Under the pieces are notes generated by a model, which did not search any database, was not told the origin of the DNA, and saw only the letters and a program-made list of their open reading frames with translations. A DNA stretch of 24,313 nucleotides from the NCBI GenBank assembly GCA_946538475.1, contig CAMNGN010000009.1:1-24313 (forward strand). The letters run 5' to 3'. The number at the start of each line of letters is the position of its first letter. Within the stretch, counting starts at the first letter, position 1. The DNA is from an uncultured Blautia sp. (GTDB lineage Bacteria; Bacillota; Clostridia; Lachnospirales; Lachnospiraceae). A program made the position numbers and the translations under genes. Of the stretch, positions 1 through 7,743 are shown one piece after another.

Positions 1-57
1 TATTATAAACTGCTGCTGAAGGAGCAGGGGATAGAGGGGCTTGTGGGAGCGCTGTGA
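1..57 (+). CDS. C-terminal end of an unidentified protein (partial)
   Basis: The window opens inside an open frame that encodes the last 18 residues of a protein, YYKLLLKEQGIEGLVGAL, and stops at TGA (55-57). The piece is too short to recognise a family. The TGA stop lies within the TGTGAAAC terminus of the palindromic repeat that follows, an arrangement seen at several other genes in this window. It could also be chance open sequence, but the repeat-at-stop pattern favours a real gene end. Confidence 0.5.
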   Translation, partial: YYKLLLKEQGIEGLVGAL

Positions 58-178
58 AACAAAAAACACACGGGGACGGTCCTTTTGTGTTCGCACACGG
101 GAGGGAGGCGCACATAGCGTGCCTCCCTCCTGCGCTCTGCGAACACAAAAGGACCGTCCCCGTGTGTTTTTTTTCACA
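53..178. repeat. Intergenic palindrome, GGGGACGGTCC type
   Basis: A perfect 35-bp inverted repeat (61-95 against 138-172) carries the core ACACACGGGGACGGTCC. An inner stem pairs GGAGGGAGGC (100-109) with GCCTCCCTCC (121-130). The outer ends read TGTGAAAC (53-60) and TTTTCACA (171-178). The DNA could fold into one long cruciform or RNA hairpin. It contains no gene. The left end supplies the stop codon of the upstream gene. It belongs to the same family as the elements at 6013, 16437 and 20215. Confidence 0.93.
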
Positions 179-212
179 GGAAAAAAGGAACTTCCCATCG
201 GAAAGTTCCTTT
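179..212 (-). terminator. Rho-independent terminator of tRNA-Gln
   Basis: On the minus strand a hairpin (187-209) pairs GGAACTT with AAGTTCC around a CGAT-containing loop and is followed by a run of U (complement of 181-186). It starts about 13 bases past the tRNA 3' end. The opposite strand also has a T run (207-213), so it may work both ways. Confidence 0.85.
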
Positions 213-221
213 TCTCAGAAG

Positions 222-293
222 CAGGGCTAGGAGGATTCGAACCTCCAACTGACGGAGTCAGAGTCCGTTGCCTTACCGTTTGGCGATAGCCCT
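222..293 (-). tRNA. tRNA-Gln (anticodon CTG)
   Basis: The minus strand folds as a cloverleaf. The 7-bp acceptor stem pairs AGGGCTA with TAGCCCT. The anticodon stem ACGGA/TCCGT encloses the loop CTCTGAC, which gives anticodon CTG reading CAG. The T arm is GGAGG-TTCGAAT-CCTCC. The discriminator base is G, as usual for tRNA-Gln, and no CCA is encoded, so it must be added by CCA transferase. A near-consensus promoter lies upstream and a terminator downstream, so this is a single-gene unit. Confidence 0.95.
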
Positions 294-323
294 AAATCTT
301 TCATCGCGCTTGCGACAAAAGAT

Positions 324-352
324 ATTATATATCAGTGTTTTTCAAAATGCAA
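324..352 (-). promoter_or_regulatory. Sigma-A promoter of tRNA-Gln
   Basis: On the minus strand TTGCAT (347-352) and TATAAT (324-329) are separated by exactly 17 bp. The predicted start of transcription is about 25 bases before the mature tRNA 5' end, typical for stable RNA genes. Confidence 0.8.
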
Positions 353-469
353 GCACTTTTTTTATTTTTTTATACTTTTAGAACTTCTTTACTTTTCTCA
401 TCCGGGTGGTTCGCTTTGATATCCTTCTTGGACTGCGGCAGCCCCTTATTCACTCCACCGATTTTTTGT

Positions 470-1867
470 CTACTGATACAAATCCTCCAGCGTAAACAAT
501 CGAACATTCTGCATATCCGCATTATCGATCACCCATTGAGAATATCCGGATAATGAGAAAAACAAAAACTGTACCTCGGGATACCGCTTATCGATAAGGC
601 CGATTCTATGCATAAGAGCTTCGTATACCTGTTTATCAATCACTTCATTTTTAAACTTGCATTCACCTATAACCGCTTTTCTGCCCGCATCGTCTATCCC
701 GACCACATCAATATCTGTAGGTTTATGGTCATGTCCCGGTCCCCACCAGCTGCCGACGTTTGTCACAAAACATTTCAGCTTTCCCGCGAGCCCTTCCGAT
801 AATGTATAATATCTGCACATTTCTTCGAAGACGCTTCCCATATAAGAGTGAAGCTTGCTTTTTACATAATTATAGTAAAAAGCCTCTCCGCGGTTCATCT
901 CAACGGAGGCCCTGGCATGAGGAACAAATTGATACCAAAATCGGTACATTCCGTCCGAAATCTCATAGACAGATCTCTTTTTGCTCTCTTCTTCTGTAAT
1001 CGGCGTCTTTTTGGAAACAACACCTATCACTGTCAGATTTTTAAGCACATAAGAGAGGGTTGCCGTCGAAATATGGGCTTTATCAGCAATTTCGTTTACT
1101 CTGTTTGCCCCTTCTGCACATACTTCAATAACCGTATTGTACGTATTTACAGTTCTGAATTCCTGCGTCAGCAGGTTCAAAGGCTCCTCATAAAGGTAGC
1201 CCGACGGCCTAAAGAACTGATTGATCAGATTTTCATCTAACGAAACATTGTCATCAAATAATGTAAGGTATTTTGCAACACCGCCGGTCACCCCATACAC
1301 TATTGCTTTTTCTTCGCTGCTGTACCTCGGAGTAAACTCTGCGGAATCTCTATAATCAAACGGTTTCAGGAAAATCTGATTTGTTCTTCTCCCAAATAGC
1401 GGACTCTTCTCACTTAGTATTTCCTTTTCCATAAAGCTGATCGCGGATCCGCAAATGATCAGATATATATTCTTCGTGGAAAATATCGTATCAATTGCCC
1501 TCTGAAACACGGACAAAAAGGAGGAATCCGCTTCAGCAATATAGGGAATCTCATCCAATGCAATAATGAGCTTTTCCTCTGAAGTATTATTTCCTATAAA
1601 GCGAAAAAAACTATCAGGATCATCAAATGCTACTCCCTCCATTGCAGGAAACAGGTCCATGACAAACTGGGCAGACCATTTTTTAATATTATCCTGAAAA
1701 CTGCTTTGACTCGCGACGTAATATGACGCTCTTTTGTTCTTGATGAATTCCGTAATAAGTGTGGACTTTCCGATGCGTCGTCTGCCATATATAACGGTCA
1801 TTTGAAAACCCGGCTTTTTATAAGTTTCCTCAAGCACAAGGAGTTCTCCTTTTCTTCCGACGAACAT
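470..1867 (-). CDS. P-loop ATPase with DUF234 nuclease-like C-terminus
   Basis: This 465-residue protein matches the prokaryotic ATPase family often annotated as 'ATP-binding protein' (ATPase_2/PF01637 plus DUF234/PF03008). Residues 28-36 hold a Walker A motif, GRRRIGKST. Residues 101-106 hold a Walker B strand ending in DE. The middle part (about 260-310) looks like a winged helix (STATLSYVLKNLTVIGVV). The C-terminal part has a PD-(D/E)XK-like pattern, with TDID (384-387) followed by GECK (401-404), suggesting a nuclease fold. The start is well supported by AAAGGAG seven bases upstream. No partner gene is visible; it stands alone between tRNA-Gln and the divergent two-component operon. Its role is not established. 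Families like this are patchily distributed and are often guessed to be mobile or defence related. TAGTAAAA palindromes upstream may control it. Confidence 0.9.
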   Translation of the reverse strand: MFVGRKGELLVLEETYKKPGFQMTVIYGRRRIGKSTLITEFIKNKRASYYVASQSSFQDNIKKWSAQFVMDLFPAMEGVAFDDPDSFFRFIGNNTSEEKLIIALDEIPYIAEADSSFLSVFQRAIDTIFSTKNIYLIICGSAISFMEKEILSEKSPLFGRRTNQIFLKPFDYRDSAEFTPRYSSEEKAIVYGVTGGVAKYLTLFDDNVSLDENLINQFFRPSGYLYEEPLNLLTQEFRTVNTYNTVIEVCAEGANRVNEIADKAHISTATLSYVLKNLTVIGVVSKKTPITEEESKKRSVYEISDGMYRFWYQFVPHARASVEMNRGEAFYYNYVKSKLHSYMGSVFEEMCRYYTLSEGLAGKLKCFVTNVGSWWGPGHDHKPTDIDVVGIDDAGRKAVIGECKFKNEVIDKQVYEALMHRIGLIDKRYPEVQFLFFSLSGYSQWVIDNADMQNVRLFTLEDLYQ

Positions 1868-1915
1868 TCCGATCTCCTTTCTGCAGCATGTTTTTGCGAG
1901 GTGTAAGTCAAATGT

Positions 1916-1954
1916 GTTTTACTAAGTTATGTTTTAGTAAAATATATTTTACTA
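1916..1954. promoter_or_regulatory. TAGTAAAA palindromes upstream of the ATPase gene
   Basis: The 20 bp at 1935-1954 form a perfect palindrome, TAGTAAAATATATTTTACTA. A further TTTTACTA half-site lies at 1917-1924, so three half-sites fall within 40 bp. They lie 50-90 bp before the ATPase start codon and are a plausible operator or origin-like binding site. No bound protein can be named. Confidence 0.6.
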
Positions 1955-1986
1955 TAAATAGTCGTTTATTTCAATGGGTATTTGAG

Positions 1987-2010
1987 AAACGTCCCCAAAC
2001 ACTCATTGGG
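1987..2010. repeat. Decayed half of a TTGGGGACGT-type repeat
   Basis: Read on the minus strand, this piece (GAGTGTTTGGGGACGTTT) closely matches the GAGTACTTGGGGACGTA unit found twice at 18815-18856. Only one arm is present, so it looks like a fragment of the same intergenic repeat family. Confidence 0.45.
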
Positions 2011-2017
2011 TTTTGAC

Positions 2018-2034
2018 TTTACCCCGATTTTACA
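2018..2034 (+). promoter_or_regulatory. Putative PhoP-type box before the response regulator
   Basis: TTTACC (2018-2023) and TTTACA (2029-2034) are spaced 11 bp start to start, the spacing known for Bacillus PhoP boxes (TTAACA-like hexamers). A further CTTACA lies at 2052-2057, one base out of register. The pair sits just upstream of the -35 box, which fits activation and autoregulation. The match is by eye only. Confidence 0.45.
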
Positions 2035-2043
2035 GTACACCGG

Positions 2044-2072
2044 TTGCAGGGCTTACAATATGCGTTTATATT
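2044..2072 (+). promoter_or_regulatory. Sigma-A promoter of the two-component operon
   Basis: TTGCAG (2044-2049), a 17-bp spacer and TATATT (2067-2072) precede the ribosome binding site AAGGAGGA (2083-2090). The -35 box is imperfect, in keeping with an activated promoter. Confidence 0.55.
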
Positions 2073-2097
2073 GAAAGTAATAAAGGAGGAACTCCAC

Positions 2098-2775
2098 ATG
2101 ATCTATTGTGTTGAAGATGACAGTGCTATCCGGGATCTTATGGTTTACACACTGAGGGCATCAGGATTTGAGGCACTGGGTTTTGAGAATGACCACGGGT
2201 TTTGGGCTGCCATGAAAGAGCAGCGGCCGGAAATGATCCTATTGGATGTAATGCTGCCCGGCGAAGACGGCCTGACGATCCTTCGAAAACTGCGCACATC
2301 CCCTGTAACAGCGGATATTCCTGTCATTATGGCTACCGCGAAAGACAGCGAATATGACAAAGTGATCGGCCTCGATTCCGGCGCGGACGATTATCTCGCG
2401 AAGCCGTTTGGCATGATGGAAATGGTCTCCCGCATAAAAGCCGTACTTCGCCGTACCGGCAATAAACAGCCTGTTCTTTTGTCCTGTGGTATTATTTCTC
2501 TGGATGAAAATAAGCATACTGTAACGGTAGACGGCCGCCCTGTCCTTCTGACTTTGAAAGAATATGAGCTGCTGAAGCTGTTCATGGAAGAACCCGGAAG
2601 AGTCTTCACAAGAGATAACATACTTCATAGCGTGTGGGGAATCGACTTTTCGGGAGAAACACGAACGGTAGATGTTCATATCGGAACACTCAGGACAAAA
2701 CTGGAAAAAGCAGGAGATTATATCCAAACCATCCGCGGAGTCGGGTATAAAATGGAGAAAGTAAATGAGCAGTAA
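2098..2775 (+). CDS. OmpR/PhoB-family response regulator
   Basis: The 225-residue protein is a DNA-binding response regulator. The N-terminal receiver (about 1-115) has the acidic pair in VEDD (5-8), the phospho-acceptor Asp50 in MILLDVMLP, and the conserved Lys in the LAKPF loop. A winged-helix output domain follows (about 130-225), with the family signature RTVDVHIGTLRTKLE and IRGVGYKM at the end. The ATG at 2098 is chosen over an in-frame upstream ATG (2044) because AAGGAGGA lies eight bases before it. The gene overlaps the kinase gene by 11 bp, so the two are translationally coupled. The adjacent Na/Pi transporter and the 11-bp spaced TTTACA-like repeats suggest a PhoP/PhoB role in phosphate starvation. 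That role is inferred; the family assignment is firm. Confidence 0.95.
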   Translation: MIYCVEDDSAIRDLMVYTLRASGFEALGFENDHGFWAAMKEQRPEMILLDVMLPGEDGLTILRKLRTSPVTADIPVIMATAKDSEYDKVIGLDSGADDYLAKPFGMMEMVSRIKAVLRRTGNKQPVLLSCGIISLDENKHTVTVDGRPVLLTLKEYELLKLFMEEPGRVFTRDNILHSVWGIDFSGETRTVDVHIGTLRTKLEKAGDYIQTIRGVGYKMEKVNEQ

Positions 2776-4129
2776 GATTTTCAAAGCGATCTGGACAGTT
2801 GCCCTCGCGGTGTTTCTGGCATCATTGCTCCTGATCATGGGGTCTCTGTACGGATATTTTTCTTCCTTACAGAAAAGACAGCTCAGGATCGAGACAGAAC
2901 TGGCCGCCCAGGGTGTTGACATCGCCGGGGAGAAATATTTTGACGGCCTGGATGCCGAGAATTATCGAATCACCTGGGTCAGCCCTGAGGGGGATGTCTT
3001 ATTTGATAACGAGGCCGACACCGCGAACATGCAGAATCATATGGAGCGTCCCGAGATAAAACAGGCCCTGGCGGACGGATACGGAGAAGCCACCAGACAC
3101 TCCTACACGCTGGAAGACCAGCAATATTATGCGGCAAAACGTCTCCATGACGGATCGGTACTCCGAGTGTCCGTCGGCCAGCTGTCCATCTGGGTCCTGC
3201 TCTTTGGATTTGCCCAGCCGATCTGTCTGGTGATCCTTGCCGCGTTGGCTCTTTCGTATGTACTCGCATCAAAGATCGCCGGGAAGATCGTGGAACCAAT
3301 CAATAAAATAGACCTGGAACACCCGGAAAAATACTATGACGAGGAGAACTATAAAGAAATAGAACCCCTGCTCAGGCATATTTCTGCACAGCAGCTCCAG
3401 CTGAAGCGAGACAGAGATGAAATCGAAAAAGCCGCGCTGATCAGGCAGGAGTTCAGCGCAAACGTCTCACATGAATTGAAAACGCCGCTTCATGCGATCT
3501 CCGGTTACGCGGAACTTATGGAAAACGGACTGGTAAGGGAAGAAGACATAAAGCCCTTCGCGTCAAAGATCCACACAGAATCACTTCGCATGACAAGGCT
3601 GATCGAGGACATTATCGATCTGACAAAGCTGGACAACGGCGGGGAAGAGATGAAACGGGAGGAATGTGACTTTTACCGTATTACCGAAAATGCGGTCGAT
3701 ACGCTGGAGGCCGCAGCCGCTGCCATGGATATCACCGTTACTGTCACCGGCGAAAAGGCACCTGTCATAGCAGTCCCGCAATTGTTGTACAGCATTGCCT
3801 ATAACCTTTGTGACAATGCCATCAAATACAATCATCGGGGAGGAAGTGTCAATGTAGCTGTATCACAGGACGAACACAGCACTGTTCTGACTGTGAAGGA
3901 TACGGGCATCGGAATTCCAAAAGAAGAACAGAGGCGCATCTTTGAACGTTTTTATCGAGTAGATAAAAGCCGGAGCAAAGAGGTCGGAGGTACAGGCCTG
4001 GGACTCTCCATCATCAAACATGCGGTCATGATCCACAATGGAACGATCATACTGAACAGCACACTCGGGGAAGGTTCGGAGTTCATTGTGACAATACCGA
4101 ACCGGCCGGAAACAAGTGAACTGATATAA
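2765..4129 (+). CDS. PhoR-like membrane sensor histidine kinase
   Basis: This 454-residue kinase has a transmembrane segment at about 9-31, an extracytoplasmic domain to about 140, and a second transmembrane segment at about 144-168. A dimerisation domain follows, with the H-box SHELKTP and phospho-accepting His236. The catalytic domain shows the N-box (YNLCDNAIKYN), G1 (DTGIGIP), F box (FERFYRVDKS) and G2 (GTGLGLSI). This is the layout of PhoR/WalK-type kinases, although the linker after the second helix is a degenerate HAMP. The start ATG overlaps the regulator gene, and GGAG (2754-2757) serves as ribosome binding site. It should phosphorylate the regulator encoded just upstream. A phosphate-related signal is inferred from the transporter next door; the sensor domain itself does not reveal a ligand. 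Confidence 0.94.
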   Translation: MSSKIFKAIWTVALAVFLASLLLIMGSLYGYFSSLQKRQLRIETELAAQGVDIAGEKYFDGLDAENYRITWVSPEGDVLFDNEADTANMQNHMERPEIKQALADGYGEATRHSYTLEDQQYYAAKRLHDGSVLRVSVGQLSIWVLLFGFAQPICLVILAALALSYVLASKIAGKIVEPINKIDLEHPEKYYDEENYKEIEPLLRHISAQQLQLKRDRDEIEKAALIRQEFSANVSHELKTPLHAISGYAELMENGLVREEDIKPFASKIHTESLRMTRLIEDIIDLTKLDNGGEEMKREECDFYRITENAVDTLEAAAAAMDITVTVTGEKAPVIAVPQLLYSIAYNLCDNAIKYNHRGGSVNVAVSQDEHSTVLTVKDTGIGIPKEEQRRIFERFYRVDKSRSKEVGGTGLGLSIIKHAVMIHNGTIILNSTLGEGSEFIVTIPNRPETSELI

Positions 4130-4139
4130 AATAATTATG

Positions 4140-4166
4140 GCAGGGGCTTTGCGGCCTCTGCTTTAT
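4140..4166 (+). terminator. Terminator-like hairpin after the kinase gene
   Basis: An 8-bp stem pairs GCAGGGGC (4140-4147) with GCCTCTGC (4154-4161), with one G-T pair and the loop TTTGCG. The T run after it is short (CTTTATGTT), so termination may be partial, with some read-through into the transporter gene. Confidence 0.55.
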
Positions 4167-4176
4167 GTTCCCTCAC

Positions 4177-4206
4177 ATTACATTTTCTTTACAAAAGCAT
4201 GATAAT
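4177..4206 (+). promoter_or_regulatory. Putative Pho box and -10 of the Na/Pi transporter gene
   Basis: ATTACA (4177-4182) and TTTACA (4188-4193) are spaced 11 bp, as in the site before the response regulator. They sit where a -35 box would be expected, ahead of GATAAT (4201-4206). A PhoP-activated promoter overlapping the -35 region is a known arrangement in Bacillus. The binding protein is an inference. Confidence 0.45.
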
Positions 4207-4261
4207 ATATTTGATGTTGAACCTCTATTCTGTAAGTAACAAAAAGAATGGAGATGCATAT

Positions 4262-6004
4262 ATGGACTTATTTGATGTATTGAATCTGATTGGCGGACTC
4301 AGCCTTTTCCTGTTCGGAATGACCCTGATGGGACAGGCTCTGGAACGCCGTGCGGGCAACAAATTAAAGGTGCTTTTGGGTCGTATGACGACAAATCGAT
4401 TTGCCGGTCTGCTGACGGGACTTGTTGTCACAGCTATCATTCAAAGCTCATCGGCGACTACGGTCATGGTCGTCGGTTTTGTCAACTCCGGACTGATGAC
4501 ATTAAAGCAGTCCATCAATGTCATTCTGGGAGCAAACATCGGTACGACCGTGACTGCCTGGATACTGAGCCTTGCAGGCATAGAAAGCAGCAACTTTTTC
4601 ATCCGTCTGTTAAAACCGACATCATTTACTCCTATACTTGCCCTTGTGGGAATATCATTTTACATGATGTCAAAGGACAATAAGCGAAAAGATACCGGCA
4701 TGATCCTGCTCGGGTTCGCAACACTGATGTTTGGCATGGATGCAATGTCCGGCGCTGTTTCGGGGCTTAGGGATGTGCCGGGGTTCCGGCAGGCATTCCT
4801 TGCATTCACCAATCCGGTTTTAGGCGTCATTGCGGGTGCTGTACTTACCGCAATTATTCAGTCGAGTTCCGCTTCGGTAGGTATACTTCAGGCACTCGCC
4901 TCTACCGGAGCCGTCACATACGGCGCGGCTGTTCCGATCCTGATGGGGCAGCATATCGGTACCTGCGTGACAGCAATGATTTCTTCTGTCGGCGCTAACA
5001 GAAATGCAAAGAGGGCAGCTCTTGTCCATCTGACTTTCAATGTGATCGGCGCGGCGGTATGGCTGGTTGGATTCTGCATCGTAAAGGCGGTGTTTGCACC
5101 GGCATTGCTCACAGAGTCCGCAAGCCTTTTCGGGATCGCAGTGTTTCATTCCGTGATCAGCCTGGCAAACGTGATCATGATGTTCCCGTTTACGGACAAA
5201 CTGGAGAAGCTGGTCTGCAGACTGATCCCCGAGGCAAAAGTTACCGAAGAAATACAGAAACTGGATGAGCGTTTGTTTGGAAGTCCTGCCCTTGCACTCA
5301 ACCAATGCCGGCAGGTGCTTATTACCATGGCGCAGACAGCCATAAATGCTTTTAAGAAGAGCGTTGACTGTGTTCTGGATTATGATGAATCTGCGGCGCA
5401 GGAAATACATAAAGCTGAAGACGATACGGATCATCTTGAAGATATCATCGGAACGTACCTTCTCAAGCTGACATCCCATCATCTGAGCGAAGAAGAAAAC
5501 GTCAAGGCAACAGAGTACATGAAACTGATCGGAGATTATGAACGCATCGCTGACCATGCGGTGAATATTCTGGAATCTGCCGAAGAAAAGCAAAATAAAG
5601 ATGTTACATTTTCGGAGAATGCGGTTGCAGAGTATAAATTGATCTGTGATGCGGTTATGGAAATATTAAATCTCTCTTTCAAGGCCTTTTCGGAAGACGA
5701 TATGCGTTCGGCACGAAATACGGAATCTCTCGAACAGGTCATTGATAAGCTCAAAGAAGATCTGCGTACCCGACATTTTGTCCGTCTTCAGAACAGAGAG
5801 TGCTCCGTCGCAGCCGGATTTATCTGGTCAGACCTGCTGACAAACCTGGGACGCGTGTCAGATCACTGCTCAAACATTTCGGGGTGCGTTCTTGACACGG
5901 AAGACAAGAGCATGAATATGCATGAAAATCAGCGTACTGTAAGGAATTCGGCCGAAGACTACATGCTGCAGTACAATATGTATTCGGCAAAATACAGTAA
6001 TTGA
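4262..6004 (+). CDS. Na/phosphate cotransporter family protein with PhoU-like domain
   Basis: This 580-residue membrane protein belongs to the NptA/YjbB-like Na+/Pi cotransporter family (PF02690). It has the two inverted family repeats, each with the signature QSSSA (61-65 and 200-204), within a helical region of about 320 residues (for example GANIGTTVTAWILSL and GQHIGTCVTAMISS). The C-terminal 230 residues form a soluble, charged helical region resembling PhoU (for example EYMKLIGDYERIADHAVNI). The family imports or exports phosphate using sodium. The start at 4262 has GGAG eight bases upstream; a longer form from 4199 lacks a ribosome binding site. It follows the two-component pair on the same strand with its own likely promoter, so phosphate control is the most economical reading. 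Confidence 0.93.
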   Translation: MDLFDVLNLIGGLSLFLFGMTLMGQALERRAGNKLKVLLGRMTTNRFAGLLTGLVVTAIIQSSSATTVMVVGFVNSGLMTLKQSINVILGANIGTTVTAWILSLAGIESSNFFIRLLKPTSFTPILALVGISFYMMSKDNKRKDTGMILLGFATLMFGMDAMSGAVSGLRDVPGFRQAFLAFTNPVLGVIAGAVLTAIIQSSSASVGILQALASTGAVTYGAAVPILMGQHIGTCVTAMISSVGANRNAKRAALVHLTFNVIGAAVWLVGFCIVKAVFAPALLTESASLFGIAVFHSVISLANVIMMFPFTDKLEKLVCRLIPEAKVTEEIQKLDERLFGSPALALNQCRQVLITMAQTAINAFKKSVDCVLDYDESAAQEIHKAEDDTDHLEDIIGTYLLKLTSHHLSEEENVKATEYMKLIGDYERIADHAVNILESAEEKQNKDVTFSENAVAEYKLICDAVMEILNLSFKAFSEDDMRSARNTESLEQVIDKLKEDLRTRHFVRLQNRECSVAAGFIWSDLLTNLGRVSDHCSNISGCVLDTEDKSMNMHENQRTVRNSAEDYMLQYNMYSAKYSN

Positions 6005-6012
6005 GTATGGTG

Positions 6013-6086
6013 AGTCACGGGGACAGGTTCCTTGACTCAGCCCGCGGTTTACCGCAGGATGAGTCAAGGAACCTGTCCCCGTGACT
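6013..6086. repeat. Intergenic palindrome, GGGGACAGGTTCC type
   Basis: Perfect 27-bp arms (6013-6039 and 6060-6086) carry AGTCACGGGGACAGGTTCC. The centre holds a small second hairpin, GCGG-TTTA-CCGC (6044-6055). It begins eight bases after the stop codon of the Na/Pi transporter and could act as that gene's terminator structure. It is a variant of the GGGGACGGTTCC elements elsewhere in the window. Confidence 0.93.
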
Positions 6087-6123
6087 TACTTTTTCAGTGC
6101 TCTCGAAACATCACCAAATACTC

Positions 6124-6165
6124 AAAAAGAGGTCGCCTGCTAAATATTTAGTATGACGACCTCTT
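6124..6165 (-). terminator. Rho-independent terminator of the RhaM-like gene
   Basis: On the minus strand AAGAGGTCG pairs with CGACCTCTT (outer arms 6157-6165 and 6128-6135), with an inner palindrome CTAAATATTTAG (6140-6151). The hairpin is followed by five U residues (complement of 6124-6128). It lies 13 bases after the stop codon. Confidence 0.85.
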
Positions 6166-6178
6166 AATTATACATATG

Positions 6179-6826
6179 TCAGTTATGCCACGCAATCCTC
6201 CTGCTCTGCGCATGGATCTCGCCGGTCAGCCAGTCGCAGTCGTTAGTGATCCAGTCCATGATCCCCAGCTGCCTGGTCTCCCACTCTACCGTTGCAGCAT
6301 GCTCTTCGGGAGTCTCTTCCTTTTCCATAGTTGTGTCAATCTCGTTATAGCCAAAGATATATGTTCCATCGCTCCAGATGCTGAAATTGCTGTCGGGACC
6401 GGGATCCACGGTATCGCCGCGCTGTTCGATCAGCCCGTCATGGCGTCTCTTATATTCCTCGGCGCAGCCCGGTTTGAGCTTTGTCATGAACATTCTGTGG
6501 CGGATCAGCTCCTTGTTTTCACGCACGATGCCAAAGTTATGGTACATCAGGCGCATCTCGCTTCCCGGCTTTGAGAGCCACTCGCCGAAGGGAGAAAACG
6601 CATCGATGAATGCTGCGGCTGCCTTCTTTTCCTCCTCCGCAAATTCCTTTCCACCTGCACTCTCATAGTAGCCGAAAACCAAATCTGCGGCAGTCCACAG
6701 GCTGAAATTGGTAAGCCCATTTCTGTCCAAAAACGCCGTTACATCCTCCCAAACGCTGCCCAATGTGGTGCGGAATCCGTCCATGCAGCCTTCGTTGATT
6801 TTCATTGCAAAGCTGTGTCTTTCCAT
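6179..6826 (-). CDS. Tandem L-rhamnose mutarotase-like (RhaM/DUF718) protein
   Basis: The 215-residue protein contains two copies of the RhaM-like ferredoxin fold (PF05336). The first starts at RHSFAMKINEG and runs through NFSLWTAADLVFGYYE. The second starts at RHRMFMTKLKPG and runs through NFSIWSDGTYIFGYNE. Single-domain RhaM proteins are about 105 residues and interconvert rhamnose anomers, so this is a duplicated form, and its substrate is uncertain. The in-frame ATG at 6832 lies only two bases after AGGAGG; the next ATG (6826) is eight bases away and is preferred. It is followed by a clear terminator and preceded on the same strand by the repair fusion gene, 110 bp upstream. No rhamnose pathway genes are nearby, so a role in rhamnose use cannot be claimed. 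Confidence 0.85.
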   Translation of the reverse strand: MERHSFAMKINEGCMDGFRTTLGSVWEDVTAFLDRNGLTNFSLWTAADLVFGYYESAGGKEFAEEEKKAAAAFIDAFSPFGEWLSKPGSEMRLMYHNFGIVRENKELIRHRMFMTKLKPGCAEEYKRRHDGLIEQRGDTVDPGPDSNFSIWSDGTYIFGYNEIDTTMEKEETPEEHAATVEWETRQLGIMDWITNDCDWLTGEIHAQSRRIAWHN

Positions 6827-6936
6827 TTTCATTTCCTCCTGATCTGTTTTTGCCGACAGTTGTCCTGTCTCTCTCTGCTGCCCGGCTGATTTATTTCTTA
6901 TATATCATATTCCACATCCGGATAGAGTTGCCCGTT

Positions 6937-7743
6937 CTATTCTCTGCCATCCCACTGATACACTTCCAACGCAACATATTCTCCGTCCATCTCGATCCCG
7001 TCCGCTTCGAGGAGCTCAATCTGGCGGTTTTTTCCTCCGAACACAAACGCGTCAGAAACTTTTCCTTCCTTATTTACTACCCGGTAGCAAGGTGTGAGTT
7101 CGCCGTCCGGGTTATCATGCAGCGCATAACCCACGATCCTGGCCCACCTTACATTGCCCAGCATGCGAGCGATCTGACCGTAAGTGGCCACCTTTCCCCG
7201 TGGAATTTTCCTCACAATTTCATAAACCGCCTCAAAAGTGATCATCGGCGGCTTGATGTCCAGGTTTTCACGAATCGTCTTCCACTCCTCAACAAGCCGC
7301 GGAACACTCCACGCAGCATTCGCCGGGCTGGTGGAAGGAAGCTTGACTGCAGTTCTGCCAAGCAGCGGCTCCGTATATTTGTGATAATACTTGTACGCAG
7401 TACCACCGTTCACATAGATCTGCCTTATATCTCCCGTGAGAAGTATCGGCCTCAGGTCGTTCACCTTCACATTTCGGATACTGCTGTCGGAAGAGCCCGT
7501 GATCTCACAGCTCTCGATCACATCCCACAGCGCGATACCGTGACCGTGCAGCAGCTTTTTCTTCTCTTCAATTGTCTGAGGGACTTCCTCGCCGCACACC
7601 TCCGCGATCACTTTCCAGAACCGGTTCTGCGGATGCCCGTAAAAGAACCTCTGCTCCCGGGACTTCACCGAGGGGAAACTTCCGAGTATCAATACCCTTG
7701 AATTCTTATCGTAAAGCGGAGGGAAAGGATGCTGCTCTCTCAT
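6937..7743 (-). CDS. Fused DNA-deoxyinosine glycosylase / MGMT-like protein
   Basis: The protein (268 residues from this start) joins two DNA-repair domains. The N-terminal half matches hypoxanthine-DNA glycosylases of the uracil glycosylase superfamily: LILGSFPS, then FFYGHPQNRFW, and the second motif STSPANAAW. These enzymes remove deaminated bases. The C-terminal half (about 175-268) matches the MGMT/alkyltransferase-like family: IPRGKVATYGQIARMLGN, RIVGYALHDNPDG, then PCYRVV where the usual active site is PCHRV. The cysteine is present but the activating histidine is tyrosine, so alkyl transfer may be weak or lost. A start at 7755 is possible, but GGAG six bases before the ATG at 7743 favours the shorter form. 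It is alone on its transcript or shares one with the RhaM-like gene. Confidence 0.88.
   Translation of the reverse strand: MREQHPFPPLYDKNSRVLILGSFPSVKSREQRFFYGHPQNRFWKVIAEVCGEEVPQTIEEKKKLLHGHGIALWDVIESCEITGSSDSSIRNVKVNDLRPILLTGDIRQIYVNGGTAYKYYHKYTEPLLGRTAVKLPSTSPANAAWSVPRLVEEWKTIRENLDIKPPMITFEAVYEIVRKIPRGKVATYGQIARMLGNVRWARIVGYALHDNPDGELTPCYRVVNKEGKVSDAFVFGGKNRQIELLEADGIEMDGEYVALEVYQWDGRE

Noticed and set aside
370..470. Coding-like stretch on the minus strand after the ATPase stop, ending with DEKSKEVLKV
   Set aside because: It could be a remnant of a lost gene's 3' end, but there is no start codon or family match, and about 30 residues are too few to support a pseudogene call.
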